Positions 40,652 through 48,825 of a DNA stretch of 64,000 nt are shown piece by piece (position 1 is the first letter of the stretch; each line of letters begins with the position of its first letter). Below the pieces are notes generated by a model, which was given only the letters and a program-made list of their open reading frames with translations, ran no database searches and was not told the DNA's origin. The translations under genes were made by a program, and so were the position numbers. The stretch lies in assembly GCF_900109945.1 (NCBI RefSeq), contig NZ_FOBX01000010.1:1-64000 (forward strand). The letters are read 5' to 3'. The stretch comes from Bradyrhizobium sp. OK095 (lineage in GTDB: Bacteria > Pseudomonadota > Alphaproteobacteria > Rhizobiales > Xanthobacteraceae).

Positions 40652-41681
40652 GATCAAAGGCGTCAAGCGGGTTGCCATGAAGATGGCAGACGGTTCGGTG
40701 AAGATTTACCTCTATCACCGAGCCACCGGCGCCGCGCTGGATGAAACGCGCCTGGTCGAGAGCTTCGCCGAGGCCGAGAAGAAGAAGCGCCGGCCGGGCG
40801 AAAAGACGCTGACCGATCTCATTCGGTTTTGGGACACCGGAAACCCGGTCTACGATGCGTTGAGCGAGGAGAGCCGCGCGCAATATCCGTGGAAGTTGAA
40901 GCGGATCGAACAGAAGTGGGGCACCGTCCCCGAGGACACGTTCAACAACCAAGAAGATGCCGACGCCTTCGCAGCGCTCGCGCTCGCGTGGCACCTAGAA
41001 CTAGGCCAGACGTCGCCCCGCTCCGCCGACAACCTCATGTCGGCACTGTGCCGCGTTCTGAGCTTTGCGAAAGAAAAGCGGCGGATCAAGTATCACCCGA
41101 TCCCCTCATTCGAACGACTGTACAAGAGCGATCGAGCCGACAAGACGTGGCCGCAGGAGCTCCAACAGCAGTTCATCCAGACCGCGCGCCCTGCGATGAG
41201 AACCGCGATGGTGCTGGTCCGAAACACCGCCATGCGGGCGAAGGACATCCGCGAATTCGCGTGGACCCGCTACGACGGCCAGCGCGTTCAGATTCGATCG
41301 AGCAAAACAGGGAAGTGGCTTTGGATACCGGCCACCCGCGAACTGCGGGATTATTTGGACGGCTTGCTCCGCGTCGGCGCCCTCGTGATGCTGACCCCAA
41401 GCGGGAAGGCCTATAAGCGCCGCTATTTCAATGAGCACTGGCGCGAGGACGCGGATGCGGTTGGAGCCGGCGACCTGAATTTCCACGACAACCGAGGCAC
41501 GGCCGCCACACTGCTTGCCGAGGCCGGAGCCACGGCGCCCGAGATCGCCGAGGCGCTAACTTGGACTGTGGACAAGGCTCAGAGGATTATTGACACCTAC
41601 CTCGCGCGCCGCGGGGTGTTGGCGGCGAACGCCATCGGCAAGCTGGAAGCCTTCCGCGACTTACAAGAGGCCAAGAAGTAA
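40623..41681 (+). CDS. Tyrosine recombinase integrase
   Basis: This 352-residue integrase has the catalytic set Arg205 (AMRAKDI), Lys228/231 (SSKTGK), His288-xx-Arg291 (FHDNRG), Trp314 in the second His/Trp position and Tyr326 (DTYLARRG). The N-terminal 60-150 region is the core-binding domain. ATG 40623 is preferred because earlier starts lie deep in the excisionase gene. It recombines the 45-bp tRNA-Pro core. Confidence 0.93.
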   Translation: MPRLRRKPLKIKGVKRVAMKMADGSVKIYLYHRATGAALDETRLVESFAEAEKKKRRPGEKTLTDLIRFWDTGNPVYDALSEESRAQYPWKLKRIEQKWGTVPEDTFNNQEDADAFAALALAWHLELGQTSPRSADNLMSALCRVLSFAKEKRRIKYHPIPSFERLYKSDRADKTWPQELQQQFIQTARPAMRTAMVLVRNTAMRAKDIREFAWTRYDGQRVQIRSSKTGKWLWIPATRELRDYLDGLLRVGALVMLTPSGKAYKRRYFNEHWREDADAVGAGDLNFHDNRGTAATLLAEAGATAPEIAEALTWTVDKAQRIIDTYLARRGVLAANAIGKLEAFRDLQEAKK

Positions 41682-41874
41682 GGCCGGTGCCCCCCTCTTG
41701 ACGCACAGCCTCTGAATTGCGGGGGTGATTCGGCGACAGGTGCGCCAATCCGTTTCGGCAAGATTCAGGGATGAATTAAAAATTTCGAAACGAATCAACA
41801 TGATAGTGGTTTACAACCTGTGCATTACCTGTGTATGTTCTCTTTTTGTTCTATTTTGACGAGGAGCGCTCACA
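41682..41874 (+). promoter_or_regulatory. Promoter region of the DprA-like gene with 11-bp tandem repeat
   Basis: The stretch after the integrase is visibly AT-richer than the phage genes. It contains a tandem repeat ACCTGTGCATT/ACCTGTGTATG (41816-41837), about 40 bases before the GTG start, and GAGGAG 10 bases before that start. The repeats are a candidate autoregulatory site. No gene is seen here. Confidence 0.45.
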
Positions 41875-42633
41875 GTGCTTTTTAGCGACATGGCTCAACA
41901 CGCAGTCCAAAGAACGAGCCCAGGGCGCAGGTCGAGGTACTCGGCTCCAAGGGATCAGCATCAATACCTACTTCCTGACCTCTTGCAGAGGATCGGGCGT
42001 GCGGAGCTTGAGCCCAAGCAATACGACATGCTGCGCAGGGACATGAGCGGCGATCCAAGTGTTTATTATTCCGGTAACCTCGACCTGTTGGATGCACCGG
42101 CCGTATCGATAGTAGGCACGAGAGAGGTTTCCGAACCGGGTTGGAGACGCGCCTACCAACTGGCGCGCTCGCTATCTGCCGCTGGCGTTACCGTTGTTAG
42201 CGGCCTCGCGAAGGGCGTAGATACGGCAGCTCTAACCGGCGCCGTCGATAACGGCGGCCATGCAGTTGCGGTAATTGGCACTCCCCTGGACAAGGCCTAT
42301 CCCGCCGAAAACGCAGAACTTCAACAGACGATTTACGCTCAGCACCTTCTGCTTTCCCCGTTCCGCAATGGCGAGCGTATTTTCAAGTCCAACTTCCCTG
42401 TGCGCAATCGCGTCATGGCGGCGATCAGTGACGCCACCGTTATCATCGAAGCGTCAGACACGAGCGGTACGCTCCATCAGGCGAGCGAGTGCGTGAAGCT
42501 CAACCGCTGGCTCTTTATCGCAAAGTCCGTGATTGATGACAGATCGCTGAAATGGCCGGCAAAATTCTTAGACTACGAGAAAACCGCTGCGTTGACCTCA
42601 GTAGAAGACGTTTTGAGCCGCCTCGAGGCTTAA
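41875..42633 (+). CDS. DprA/Smf-fold protein, ShosA-like (antitoxin of a ShosTA-type system)
   Basis: The protein has 252 residues from GTG 41875 with GAGGAG 9 bases upstream. The DprA Rossmann core is clear: VSIVGTREVSEPGW, VVSGLAKGVDTAAL (109-120), the GGHAVAVIGTPLDKAYP segment, FPVRNRVMAAIS (174-185) and EASDTSGTL (192-200). It lacks the N-terminal SAM and C-terminal winged-helix domains of competence DprA, and it lies next to a phosphoribosyltransferase between integrase and attR. That pair is the composition of ShosTA, in which the DprA-like protein neutralises the PRTase toxin. Its 3' end overlaps the convergent PRTase gene by 4 bases. Confidence 0.8.
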   Translation: MLFSDMAQHAVQRTSPGRRSRYSAPRDQHQYLLPDLLQRIGRAELEPKQYDMLRRDMSGDPSVYYSGNLDLLDAPAVSIVGTREVSEPGWRRAYQLARSLSAAGVTVVSGLAKGVDTAALTGAVDNGGHAVAVIGTPLDKAYPAENAELQQTIYAQHLLLSPFRNGERIFKSNFPVRNRVMAAISDATVIIEASDTSGTLHQASECVKLNRWLFIAKSVIDDRSLKWPAKFLDYEKTAALTSVEDVLSRLEA

Positions 42634-43181
42634 CCAGTCTTGCCCAACGCTGCGCAGTGCACCGCTCTTGCGCCGGCGGTGAGCAGCAATTCTTTGCAAG
42701 CTCGCAATGATCCTCCGGTGCTCACCACATCATCGAGCAATAGGACGCGACGCCCCCGAATTAGATGGGGCGACCTGACAACGATGCTCTTGAGATGGTT
42801 GTCTTTGTCGCGATTGCCGCCGTGCGCGAGCTTCGCTACCGGCTTTTGCCTAACCAGCACTTCGGTTGCATCAATGCGAGGATCGTCAATGCAGATGCGT
42901 TGCGCAAGCTCGCGTATTCCGTTGATGGTCTTTTGTGGGTCGTGAGAGGGGACGGTGACGAGCGCAACGTCCTTCCGAATTAGTGGCTCGACTAGATTGA
43001 AGAAATAGATGATGCCCCCGTTTTTCTTGTCCTTCAGATCCAGGATTCTCCCGCTATATGCTGGATAGTTCGTGTGATCGCCGCCCATGGCCTTATGCAG
43101 GCCATACGGCCGATATTGCCCGAACGCCGAGATCTCGTCGTTACCGTGATCCTGGAAGTCGTTGAGAAACCAGCGCTTCAT
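42630..43181 (-). CDS. Phosphoribosyltransferase-domain protein, ShosT-like (toxin)
   Basis: This 183-residue protein has the PRPP-binding loop of type I PRTases, VLLLDDVVSTGGSL (146-159), preceded by the usual hydrophobic strand. The N-terminal half resembles ComF/orotate PRTase-like folds (GGIIYFFNLVEPLIRKDVALVTVPSH) but lacks the zinc-finger of ComF. It is convergent to the DprA-like gene, which differs from the tandem toxin-antitoxin order usual for such pairs. I infer toxin function from family and pairing. It is not ordinary competence ComF, because that gene is part of a different context. Confidence 0.75.
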   Translation of the reverse strand: MKRWFLNDFQDHGNDEISAFGQYRPYGLHKAMGGDHTNYPAYSGRILDLKDKKNGGIIYFFNLVEPLIRKDVALVTVPSHDPQKTINGIRELAQRICIDDPRIDATEVLVRQKPVAKLAHGGNRDKDNHLKSIVVRSPHLIRGRRVLLLDDVVSTGGSLRACKELLLTAGARAVHCAALGKTG

Positions 43182-43320
43182 AGCGGTCTGCCAAGTGGCG
43201 GGAAATAAGAGTTGGGGCGAACTCCGAACGGCGTCAACTATCCCGAGCAGTTATGAGCCGGCTTAGTTGTGCTGCTACGCAGCATCCATCGCCCTGAAAC
43301 GAACGGCCAGCGAACAGAAT

Positions 43321-43339
43321 TGGCAAAGATTTGGCAAAG
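43321..43339. promoter_or_regulatory. Candidate integrase arm-type sites, right end
   Basis: Two TGGCAAAG octamers at 43321-43328 and 43332-43339 start 11 bp apart, one helical turn, about 55-75 bases from the attR core. They match two octamers near attL. Confidence 0.45.
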
Positions 43340-43394
43340 GGCGGTTGGTGGAAAACAACCGCCCTGGAAACAGGATTGATTTTACTTTGAAAAA

Positions 43395-43439
43395 TGGTCG
43401 GAGCGAGAGGATTTGAACCTCCGACCCCTAGTCTCCCAG
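43395..43439. repeat. attR: 45-bp direct repeat within tRNA-Pro
   Basis: This copy is part of the intact tRNA-Pro gene. The phage supplied the identical 3' half, so the tRNA remains functional after integration. Confidence 0.95.
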
Positions 43440-43472
43440 ACTAGTGCGCTAACCGGGCTGCGCCACGCTCCG
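43395..43472 (-). tRNA. tRNA-Pro (anticodon GGG)
   Basis: It reads CGGAGCG (acceptor 5') with matching CGCTCCG-A-CCA at the 3' end. The D arm is GCGC/GCGC, the anticodon stem CTAGT/ACTAG surrounds the loop CTGGGAG (anticodon GGG), and the T arm GGAGG-TTCAAAT-CCTCT is standard. The CCA is encoded. It lies 110 bases downstream of the merR-like gene and served as attB for the prophage. Confidence 0.96.
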
Positions 43473-43582
43473 AACGTCGTTCCATTAGCTAGGATCGCTG
43501 CTTTGCGCAAGGCAAGGTCACAGCATTTTGGCGTCCCTGCCCCGGGCACCGGAACTGCCGGCAAAGCAGGCCGAATATGCCC

Positions 43583-44167
43583 CTAGCCGTCCTTCAGGGA
43601 CTGGTCGAGCATCTCCCGGCAGGCCACGAGGTCGGCGAGCACGCGTCCGAGGCGCTCCCGGTCGAGCGCGCTGGGGCCGGCGGGTGCGGCTTGGGTGCCG
43701 CCTTTGCGGAAGGTGGTGAGGATGTCCTCGTCGTCGACCTCGGTGAAGCGGAAGTCGATGCCCTCCTCTTCGTCGCCCTGGTAATCGTCTTCATCGGCCT
43801 CGGTGACGCCCTTGATGGGCGCGGGCGCCTCGTCGTCGGGCTCCATCAGGCTGGCGCCGATGGCGTCCTCGATGGCGCCGAACGAGACCGCGGCTGCGCC
43901 GTCGGCGAGACCCTGCACCGATTTGACGCCGTGCTCCTTGAGGATCCGCTGCACCCCGCGGATGGTGTAGCCCTCGCCGTAGAGCAGACGGCGGATGCCC
44001 TTGAGCAGGTCGACGTCGTCAGGGCGGTAATAGCGGCGGCCGCCGCTGCGCTTCATCGGCTTGATCTGGGAGAATCGGGTCTCCCAGAACCGCAGCACGT
44101 GCTGCGGGATGTCGAGTTCCTGCGCTACTTCGCTGATGGTTCGGAACGCATCCGGCGCCTTGTCCAA
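43583..44167 (-). CDS. MerR-family DNA-binding protein next to ihfA
   Basis: The 194-residue protein has a MerR winged helix in residues 9-75: FRTISEVAQELDIPQHVLRFWETRF, then RSGGRRYYRPDDVDLLKGIRRLLY. After the helices comes a long, acidic Asp/Glu-rich C-terminal region with no effector domain. It is 24 bases downstream of ihfA, a combination conserved in Rhizobiales. The regulon is unknown. Confidence 0.85.
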   Translation of the reverse strand: MDKAPDAFRTISEVAQELDIPQHVLRFWETRFSQIKPMKRSGGRRYYRPDDVDLLKGIRRLLYGEGYTIRGVQRILKEHGVKSVQGLADGAAAVSFGAIEDAIGASLMEPDDEAPAPIKGVTEADEDDYQGDEEEGIDFRFTEVDDEDILTTFRKGGTQAAPAGPSALDRERLGRVLADLVACREMLDQSLKDG

Positions 44168-44191
44168 ATGCTAAATCCTTTTGGAGGGCGG

Positions 44192-44533
44192 TTACGCCTC
44201 CGGTTGAACCTTGCTGCCGTCACCATTGGTGCGGTGCTGGGCGTTGATCCGCTGCTTCAGGATCGCCGACGGCTTGAACACCATCACCCGGCGCGGCGAG
44301 ATCGGCACCTCGGTGCCGGTTTTCGGATTGCGGCCGATTCGCTGACCCTTCTTGCGGACCATGAAGGAGCCGAACGAGGACAATTTCACCGTCTCGCCCT
44401 TTTCGAGGCAGTCGGTGATCTCCTTCAGCACGAGTTCCACGAACGCAGACGACTCCGTCCGCGACAGGCCCACCTTTTGGTAGACGGCTTCGCAGAGATC
44501 AACACGCGTTACGGTTTTACTTTGATCGGTCAT
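44192..44533 (-). CDS. ihfA: Integration host factor subunit alpha
   Basis: This 113-residue HU/IHF protein contains LCEAVYQKVGLSRTESSAFV, GETVKLSSFGSF and GRNPKTGTEVPISPRRVMVFKPS, the signature with the DNA-intercalating Pro. The start MTDQSKTVTR at 44533 gives the canonical N-terminus. IHF bends DNA for replication, transcription and integrase reactions, so it is also a likely host factor for the adjacent prophage. Confidence 0.95.
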   Translation of the reverse strand: MTDQSKTVTRVDLCEAVYQKVGLSRTESSAFVELVLKEITDCLEKGETVKLSSFGSFMVRKKGQRIGRNPKTGTEVPISPRRVMVFKPSAILKQRINAQHRTNGDGSKVQPEA

Positions 44534-44667
44534 CGCCCTGCCCCACATCACGGCGAACAATTGTTGTCTGAAATTATGAGGTTACGATACGGCGGTCAAC
44601 AGCGCTCATCAATGCAGACGCATCGATAATGGCGGCTAATTCCGGCAAAATTTTATCGAGTGTTGCC

Positions 44668-45648
44668 TTACCAGCGCACGAGCGCCGAACCCCAGGTGAA
44701 GCCGCCGCCCATCGCCTCCATCAGGACGACGTCGCCCCGCTTGATGCGGCCGTCCTTGCGCGCCACCGCCAGCGCCAGCGGGATGGAGGCCGCCGAGGTG
44801 TTGCCGTGACGGTCCACCGTCAGCACCACCTTCTCCGGCGCGATGTGGAGCTTATGGGCGGATGCGTCGATGATTCGCTTGTTGGCCTGGTGCGGCACGA
44901 ACCAGTCGATACTGTCGGCATTGTGCCCGGTGGCCTCGAAAGCATCGACGATGACGTCGGTAATCATGCCGACCGCATGCTTGAAGACCTCGCGGCCCTC
45001 CATGCGCAGATGGCCGACGGTCTGGGTCGAGGACGGCCCGCCGTCGACGAACAGCTTTGCCTTGTGGCGGCCGTCGGAACGCAGATGCGTGGTGACGATG
45101 CCGCGGTCTGTCGCGGCATTGCCCGGCTGCTCCTGCGCCTCCAGCACCACCGCGCCGGCACCGTCGCCGAACAGCACGCAGGTGCCGCGGTCGTTCCAGT
45201 CGAGGATGCGCGAGAAGGTCTCGGCGCCGATCACCAGTGCGCGCTTGTAGGCGCCGGTGCGCAGGAAATTGTCGGCCGTGGCAAGCGCAAACACGAAGCC
45301 GGAGCACACCGCCTGAAGGTCGAAGGCCGCGCCATGGTTGATGCCAAGCGCGTGCTGGACGGCAACAGCCGTCGCGGGAAAGGTGTTATCCGGCGTCGAG
45401 GTCGCCAGCACGATCAGCTCGATCGACTGCGCGTCCAGGCCGGCATCGGTGAGCGCGGCCTGCGCCGCCTTGATCGCTAAGTGCGAGGTGAACTCGCCCT
45501 CGGCCGCGATACGCCGCTCGCGAATCCCGGTGCGCTGCACGATCCACTCGTCGGACGTGTCGATACGTGCCGCCAACTGGGCGTTGGTCACCACCTGCTC
45601 CGGCAGATAAGAGCCGCAGCCGAGCACGACCGAACGAATTTGAGTCAC
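44668..45648 (-). CDS. fabH: Beta-ketoacyl-ACP synthase III
   Basis: The 326-residue enzyme starts fatty-acid synthesis by condensing acetyl-CoA with malonyl-ACP. The active-site Cys is in LQAVCSGFVFAL (near 113), His in VPHQANKRI (near 250) and Asn in HGNTSAASIP (near 280). It is coupled to plsX by an ATGA overlap and lies upstream of ihfA in the standard alphaproteobacterial order. Confidence 0.97.
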   Translation of the reverse strand: MTQIRSVVLGCGSYLPEQVVTNAQLAARIDTSDEWIVQRTGIRERRIAAEGEFTSHLAIKAAQAALTDAGLDAQSIELIVLATSTPDNTFPATAVAVQHALGINHGAAFDLQAVCSGFVFALATADNFLRTGAYKRALVIGAETFSRILDWNDRGTCVLFGDGAGAVVLEAQEQPGNAATDRGIVTTHLRSDGRHKAKLFVDGGPSSTQTVGHLRMEGREVFKHAVGMITDVIVDAFEATGHNADSIDWFVPHQANKRIIDASAHKLHIAPEKVVLTVDRHGNTSAASIPLALAVARKDGRIKRGDVVLMEAMGGGFTWGSALVRW

Positions 45649-46706
45649 GAAACATCCTCCGGCGCGGGCTGCACTGAATTGAGCGCACCACCCTCGCGCT
45701 TGAGCATCTGATTGATCTTGTTCAGGAGATCGTAGTGCGCCATCTCATAGCCAACATCGATCGCATAGGCAAAGCCTTCGGCGCCGGTTCCGCCGTGGCT
45801 CTTGACCACGACCCCGTTCAACCCAAGGAACACGCCGCCATTGGACTTGTTCGGGTCCATCTTGTTGCGCAGGGCCTGGAAGGCGCCGCGCGCCAAGAGA
45901 TAGCCGAGCCTGGACAGCCAGCTCCGCTGCATCGCCTCGCGGAGCAATTCCGCCATCTGGCGCGCGGTTCCCTCGGCGGCCTTGAGCGCAATGTTGCCGG
46001 CATAACCTTCGGTCACGATCACGTCGGCGACGCCCTTGCCGATACCGTCGCCCTCGACGAAGCCGATATAATCGAGCTCCGGCAGGTTCCGCGCCCGCAG
46101 AATTTCTCCGGCCTCGCGGATCTCCTCGTGGCCCTTGATCTCTTCGGTTCCGATATTGAGGAGCCCGACCGTGGGCCGCTTCTTGTCGAACAGCACGCTC
46201 GCCGTGGCCGCCCCCATGAGCGCGAGCGACACCAGATGGTGCGCATCGCCACCGATGGTGGCGCCGAGGTCCAGCACGATGGATTCGCCCCGCTTGGTCG
46301 GCCAGACCCCTGTGATCGCCGGGCGGTCGATCCCCGGCAGCGTGCGCAGGTGGAAACGCGACATCGCCATCAGCGCACCGGTATTACCGGCGGAGACTGC
46401 GACATGCGCCTCGCCCTGCTTCACCGCATCGATGGCGAGCCACATCGAGGAGGTCTTGCGGCCGCGCCGCAGCGCCTGGCTCGGCTTATCCGAGCCGCTG
46501 ACGGCAACGTCAGTATGGATGATCGTCGAAGCGGCCTTGAGCTGGGGGTACCGATCGAGCTCGGGTTCGATCTTGGCGCGGTCCCCGACCAGCAGGAATT
46601 CGGTGTCGCGATGTCTGCCAAGCGAAATGGCGGCGCCCGGAATGACCACGGCGGCGCCGGCGTCGCCCCCCATGGCGTCAAGCGCAATGCGAACCTTGCT
46701 TGGCAT
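45645..46706 (-). CDS. plsX: Phosphate acyltransferase PlsX
   Basis: The 353-residue enzyme converts acyl-ACP to acyl-phosphate for phospholipid synthesis. It starts MPSKVRIALDAMGGDAGA and shows AVSAGNTGALMA and FVEGDGIGKGVADVIVTEGYAGNIALK. ATG 46706 gives the normal length; longer frames upstream lack homology. The 300 bases between it and yceD hold a hairpin but no gene. Confidence 0.96.
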   Translation of the reverse strand: MPSKVRIALDAMGGDAGAAVVIPGAAISLGRHRDTEFLLVGDRAKIEPELDRYPQLKAASTIIHTDVAVSGSDKPSQALRRGRKTSSMWLAIDAVKQGEAHVAVSAGNTGALMAMSRFHLRTLPGIDRPAITGVWPTKRGESIVLDLGATIGGDAHHLVSLALMGAATASVLFDKKRPTVGLLNIGTEEIKGHEEIREAGEILRARNLPELDYIGFVEGDGIGKGVADVIVTEGYAGNIALKAAEGTARQMAELLREAMQRSWLSRLGYLLARGAFQALRNKMDPNKSNGGVFLGLNGVVVKSHGGTGAEGFAYAIDVGYEMAHYDLLNKINQMLKREGGALNSVQPAPEDVS

Positions 46707-47006
46707 AAAAGTCCTGGAAAACCTGGTCTGGTGCGGTCTTGAACGAGCGGGGCCGCAGAATGGCTTCGCCATGGACATGGCGACCGGCCTAGCGCCACGC
46801 CGCGCCCTGACCGGGGCGCGACAATAGCGTTTTGTTATCCCGAAACAACCTCTTGCCCCCAGCCTTTTGCATTCGGGGCGATCCGGCGGCGGACGCGCGG
46901 AACCCACAAGAAATACATGGAAATCAAATAGATAAATCAGGCTCTCAAACCACTCCCGCAGGCGCCTCGCGCCCCGTAGCAAAGCGGTGCTACGGGGAAT
47001 CGTCAG
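46707..47006. other. Intergenic region between plsX and the yceD-like gene
   Basis: No convincing gene lies in these 300 bases. A CCCCGTAGC/GCTACGGGG inverted repeat at 46972-46997 lies just after the yceD stop but lacks a U-tract. The plsX promoter should lie here. Confidence 0.5.
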
Positions 47007-47576
47007 CTACTGGCCTTTCTTCTTGTCCTGAAGCGCCTTCAGCGCCGCGAACGGATGGTCCTCCGGGTCGGGGGCGATGACCTCGGCCTCGAACACAGTC
47101 CCGGGCTTCCGCGGATAGGGATCGATCGCCAGGAACAGGGCATCGGTTGCGAGCCGGCCGAGGTCGATGATGCCATTGATAATGGCCTCCGGCGGGTCAG
47201 CGACCTCCTGCGGCTCCTCGCCGTCCCGACCCTCCTCGATCAGATCGGCCAGACGCCGCACCTCGGCCTCAGGGGCGAAAATCAGGTCCACCTTCTCCTC
47301 GATCTCGTTCTCGATCGGATCGAGCGTGACCACACAGGTTTGGCCGATTCGGGCGCGGACCCGTCCCGTGACCTGGATCCGGTTGCCGCTTTTCGGCACG
47401 ATTTCGAAGTCGGCCTGGGCGGACAGGACCTCCCGCAAGCCGGCGAGCTCGGCCATTCCCTGCCGCTCAGCGGCCGATGCCTCGAGCTTGCGATGCAGGC
47501 CGGTGTCGGGAATTTGCGCAACGATCACAGGGACCCGCCAGGGATCGGGCTTGGATTCGGTGGTCGGTCGGCTCAT
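47007..47576 (-). CDS. YceD/DUF177 family protein
   Basis: The protein has 189 residues. Its DUF177 features are RVRARIGQTCVVTLDPIENEIEEKVDLIF and a C-terminal DPYPRKPG plus FAALKALQ segment. Family members are linked to 23S rRNA maturation and membrane lipid genes. It starts at an ATGA overlap with the chaperone gene. Confidence 0.88.
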   Translation of the reverse strand: MSRPTTESKPDPWRVPVIVAQIPDTGLHRKLEASAAERQGMAELAGLREVLSAQADFEIVPKSGNRIQVTGRVRARIGQTCVVTLDPIENEIEEKVDLIFAPEAEVRRLADLIEEGRDGEEPQEVADPPEAIINGIIDLGRLATDALFLAIDPYPRKPGTVFEAEVIAPDPEDHPFAALKALQDKKKGQ

Positions 47577-48124
47577 GGCGTGACATCCTCGGGAAGCGCC
47601 GGGGGAAATTTGAAGGACGCGCACAGCAGCGCAACCTCATCGGTCCGGTCGAGATCGGCCTCCGTGGCGCGGGCGTAACCCGCGAGCCGCTGTGCCTGGT
47701 CCATTCCGGTCCCATTCAAGATATTCTTGCAGATCGCCGACGCCAGCGCCTCGCCGCCCTGGTCGTAGGCTTGGTCATAGGCTTGGACCCGGCCGTAAAA
47801 GGCCTCGCCGAAGGCCCGCATCCGCTTCGGCACGGTCTGGTCGCCGATGCCCATCTCGCGCAGATTGTCGTCCATATCCTCACAGAAGCGGTCGAACAGC
47901 GCCTGCGACAGCTCTGCGGCGCCCTGGACGGTGCGCAGGCGGCGCAGCAGCAGCCAGAGATGCAGCAGCAACAGGTCGAAACGCCCGTTAACCGTATCCG
48001 GTACGCCCAAGTCGCGGTAAAATATGGGTTCTCGCGCCTGCGTCACGATCATGCCATAGATGGCTTCAATGGTGCCCGGCGAGGGTAGCCGGGGTTTCTT
48101 GAAGTGATTGAACGGCCAAAGCAT
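47573..48124 (-). CDS. Ubiquinol-cytochrome c chaperone family protein
   Basis: This 183-residue protein shows the family order AIYGMIVTQAREPIFY, FDLLLLHLWLLLRRL, ALFDRFCEDMDDNLREMGIGD and RMRAFGEAFYGRVQAYD. Homologues (Cbp3 in mitochondria) assist assembly of the cytochrome bc1 complex. It is divergent from bamE. Confidence 0.9.
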   Translation of the reverse strand: MLWPFNHFKKPRLPSPGTIEAIYGMIVTQAREPIFYRDLGVPDTVNGRFDLLLLHLWLLLRRLRTVQGAAELSQALFDRFCEDMDDNLREMGIGDQTVPKRMRAFGEAFYGRVQAYDQAYDQGGEALASAICKNILNGTGMDQAQRLAGYARATEADLDRTDEVALLCASFKFPPALPEDVTP

Positions 48125-48222
48125 TGTGGTTTCCGCAAGCGGGCGCGCGCGATTTGCATTCAGAGCCTCCGCCCGGTACTTCAGCGCCTCGCGCGACGCA
48201 AGGGGACGGAATCAGTTCCGCT

Positions 48223-48708
48223 ATGACCATAACGATTAGGACCAGCCTGCGCGCCAACAAGCAGCGCGGCCTTTCTGCACGCTGGCGCGGCCTGCGCATG
48301 CTCGCGGCCATCGCTCTGGTCGGCGGCGCCCTTGCGGGCTGCACCGGCGAGCAGTTCCAGAAGGGCTACATCCTGCCGCCCGGCGCGCTGGAGCAGATTC
48401 CGATCGGCGCGAGCCAGGACCAGGTGCTGATCGTGATGGGCACGCCCTCCACGGTCGCGACCCTCGACGGTGAGGTGTTTTACTACATCTCGCAGCGCTC
48501 GGAGCGCGTGGTCGCCTTCATGAACCAGAAGGTGGTCGATCAGCGCGTCATCGCGGTCTATTTCGACAAGAACCGGCGCGTGCGCCGGCTGGCGAATTAC
48601 GGCCTCCAGGACGGCAAGATCTTCGACTTCATCAGCCGGACCACGGCGACGTCGGGTCAGGAGATGAGCTACCTCGCGCCGCTGTTCAAGCTGCTCAGCT
48701 TTAACTAA
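48223..48708 (+). CDS. bamE: Outer-membrane assembly lipoprotein BamE (SmpA/OmlA)
   Basis: The 161-residue protein has a lipoprotein signal ending LVGGALAGC, then GYILPPGALEQIPIGASQDQVLIVMGTPS and VFYYISQR, typical of BamE. It is part of the BAM complex that inserts beta-barrel proteins. ATG 48223 gives a suitable signal. It stands alone, divergent from the chaperone gene. Confidence 0.92.
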   Translation: MTITIRTSLRANKQRGLSARWRGLRMLAAIALVGGALAGCTGEQFQKGYILPPGALEQIPIGASQDQVLIVMGTPSTVATLDGEVFYYISQRSERVVAFMNQKVVDQRVIAVYFDKNRRVRRLANYGLQDGKIFDFISRTTATSGQEMSYLAPLFKLLSFN

Positions 48709-48825
48709 GCCTTCAGCCTGCGGCGTCGTGCCGCTCTCCGCGCTGCACTTCCCGTCGCGCACGACTTGCCGTTGCGCGCCGGGTTCCATACGCTCTCTGC
48801 AAAACAAGAAGCAGGGAGTGGATTC

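Larger units (their letters stand above)
4264..43439. mobile_element. Complete prophage (podovirus-type) integrated in tRNA-Pro(GGG)
   Basis: The element is about 39.2 kb and is bounded by identical 45-bp repeats (4264-4308 and 43395-43439). These correspond to the 3' 45 bases of the tRNA-Pro gene. It contains every module expected of a temperate phage: integrase, putative excisionase, CI and Cro-like regulators, recombination, replication, packaging, capsid, tail, internal proteins and lysis. No gene is visibly broken. An N4-gp56-type capsid with portal, adaptor and nozzle-like proteins but no tape measure, tube or sheath points to a short-tailed phage. Its genes are tightly packed with many ATGA overlaps. 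Confidence 0.95.

Noticed and set aside
42630..43181. PRTase as competence protein ComF
   Set aside because: It has no zinc finger, and it sits convergent to a DprA-like gene inside prophage cargo. The ShosT-like reading fits better.
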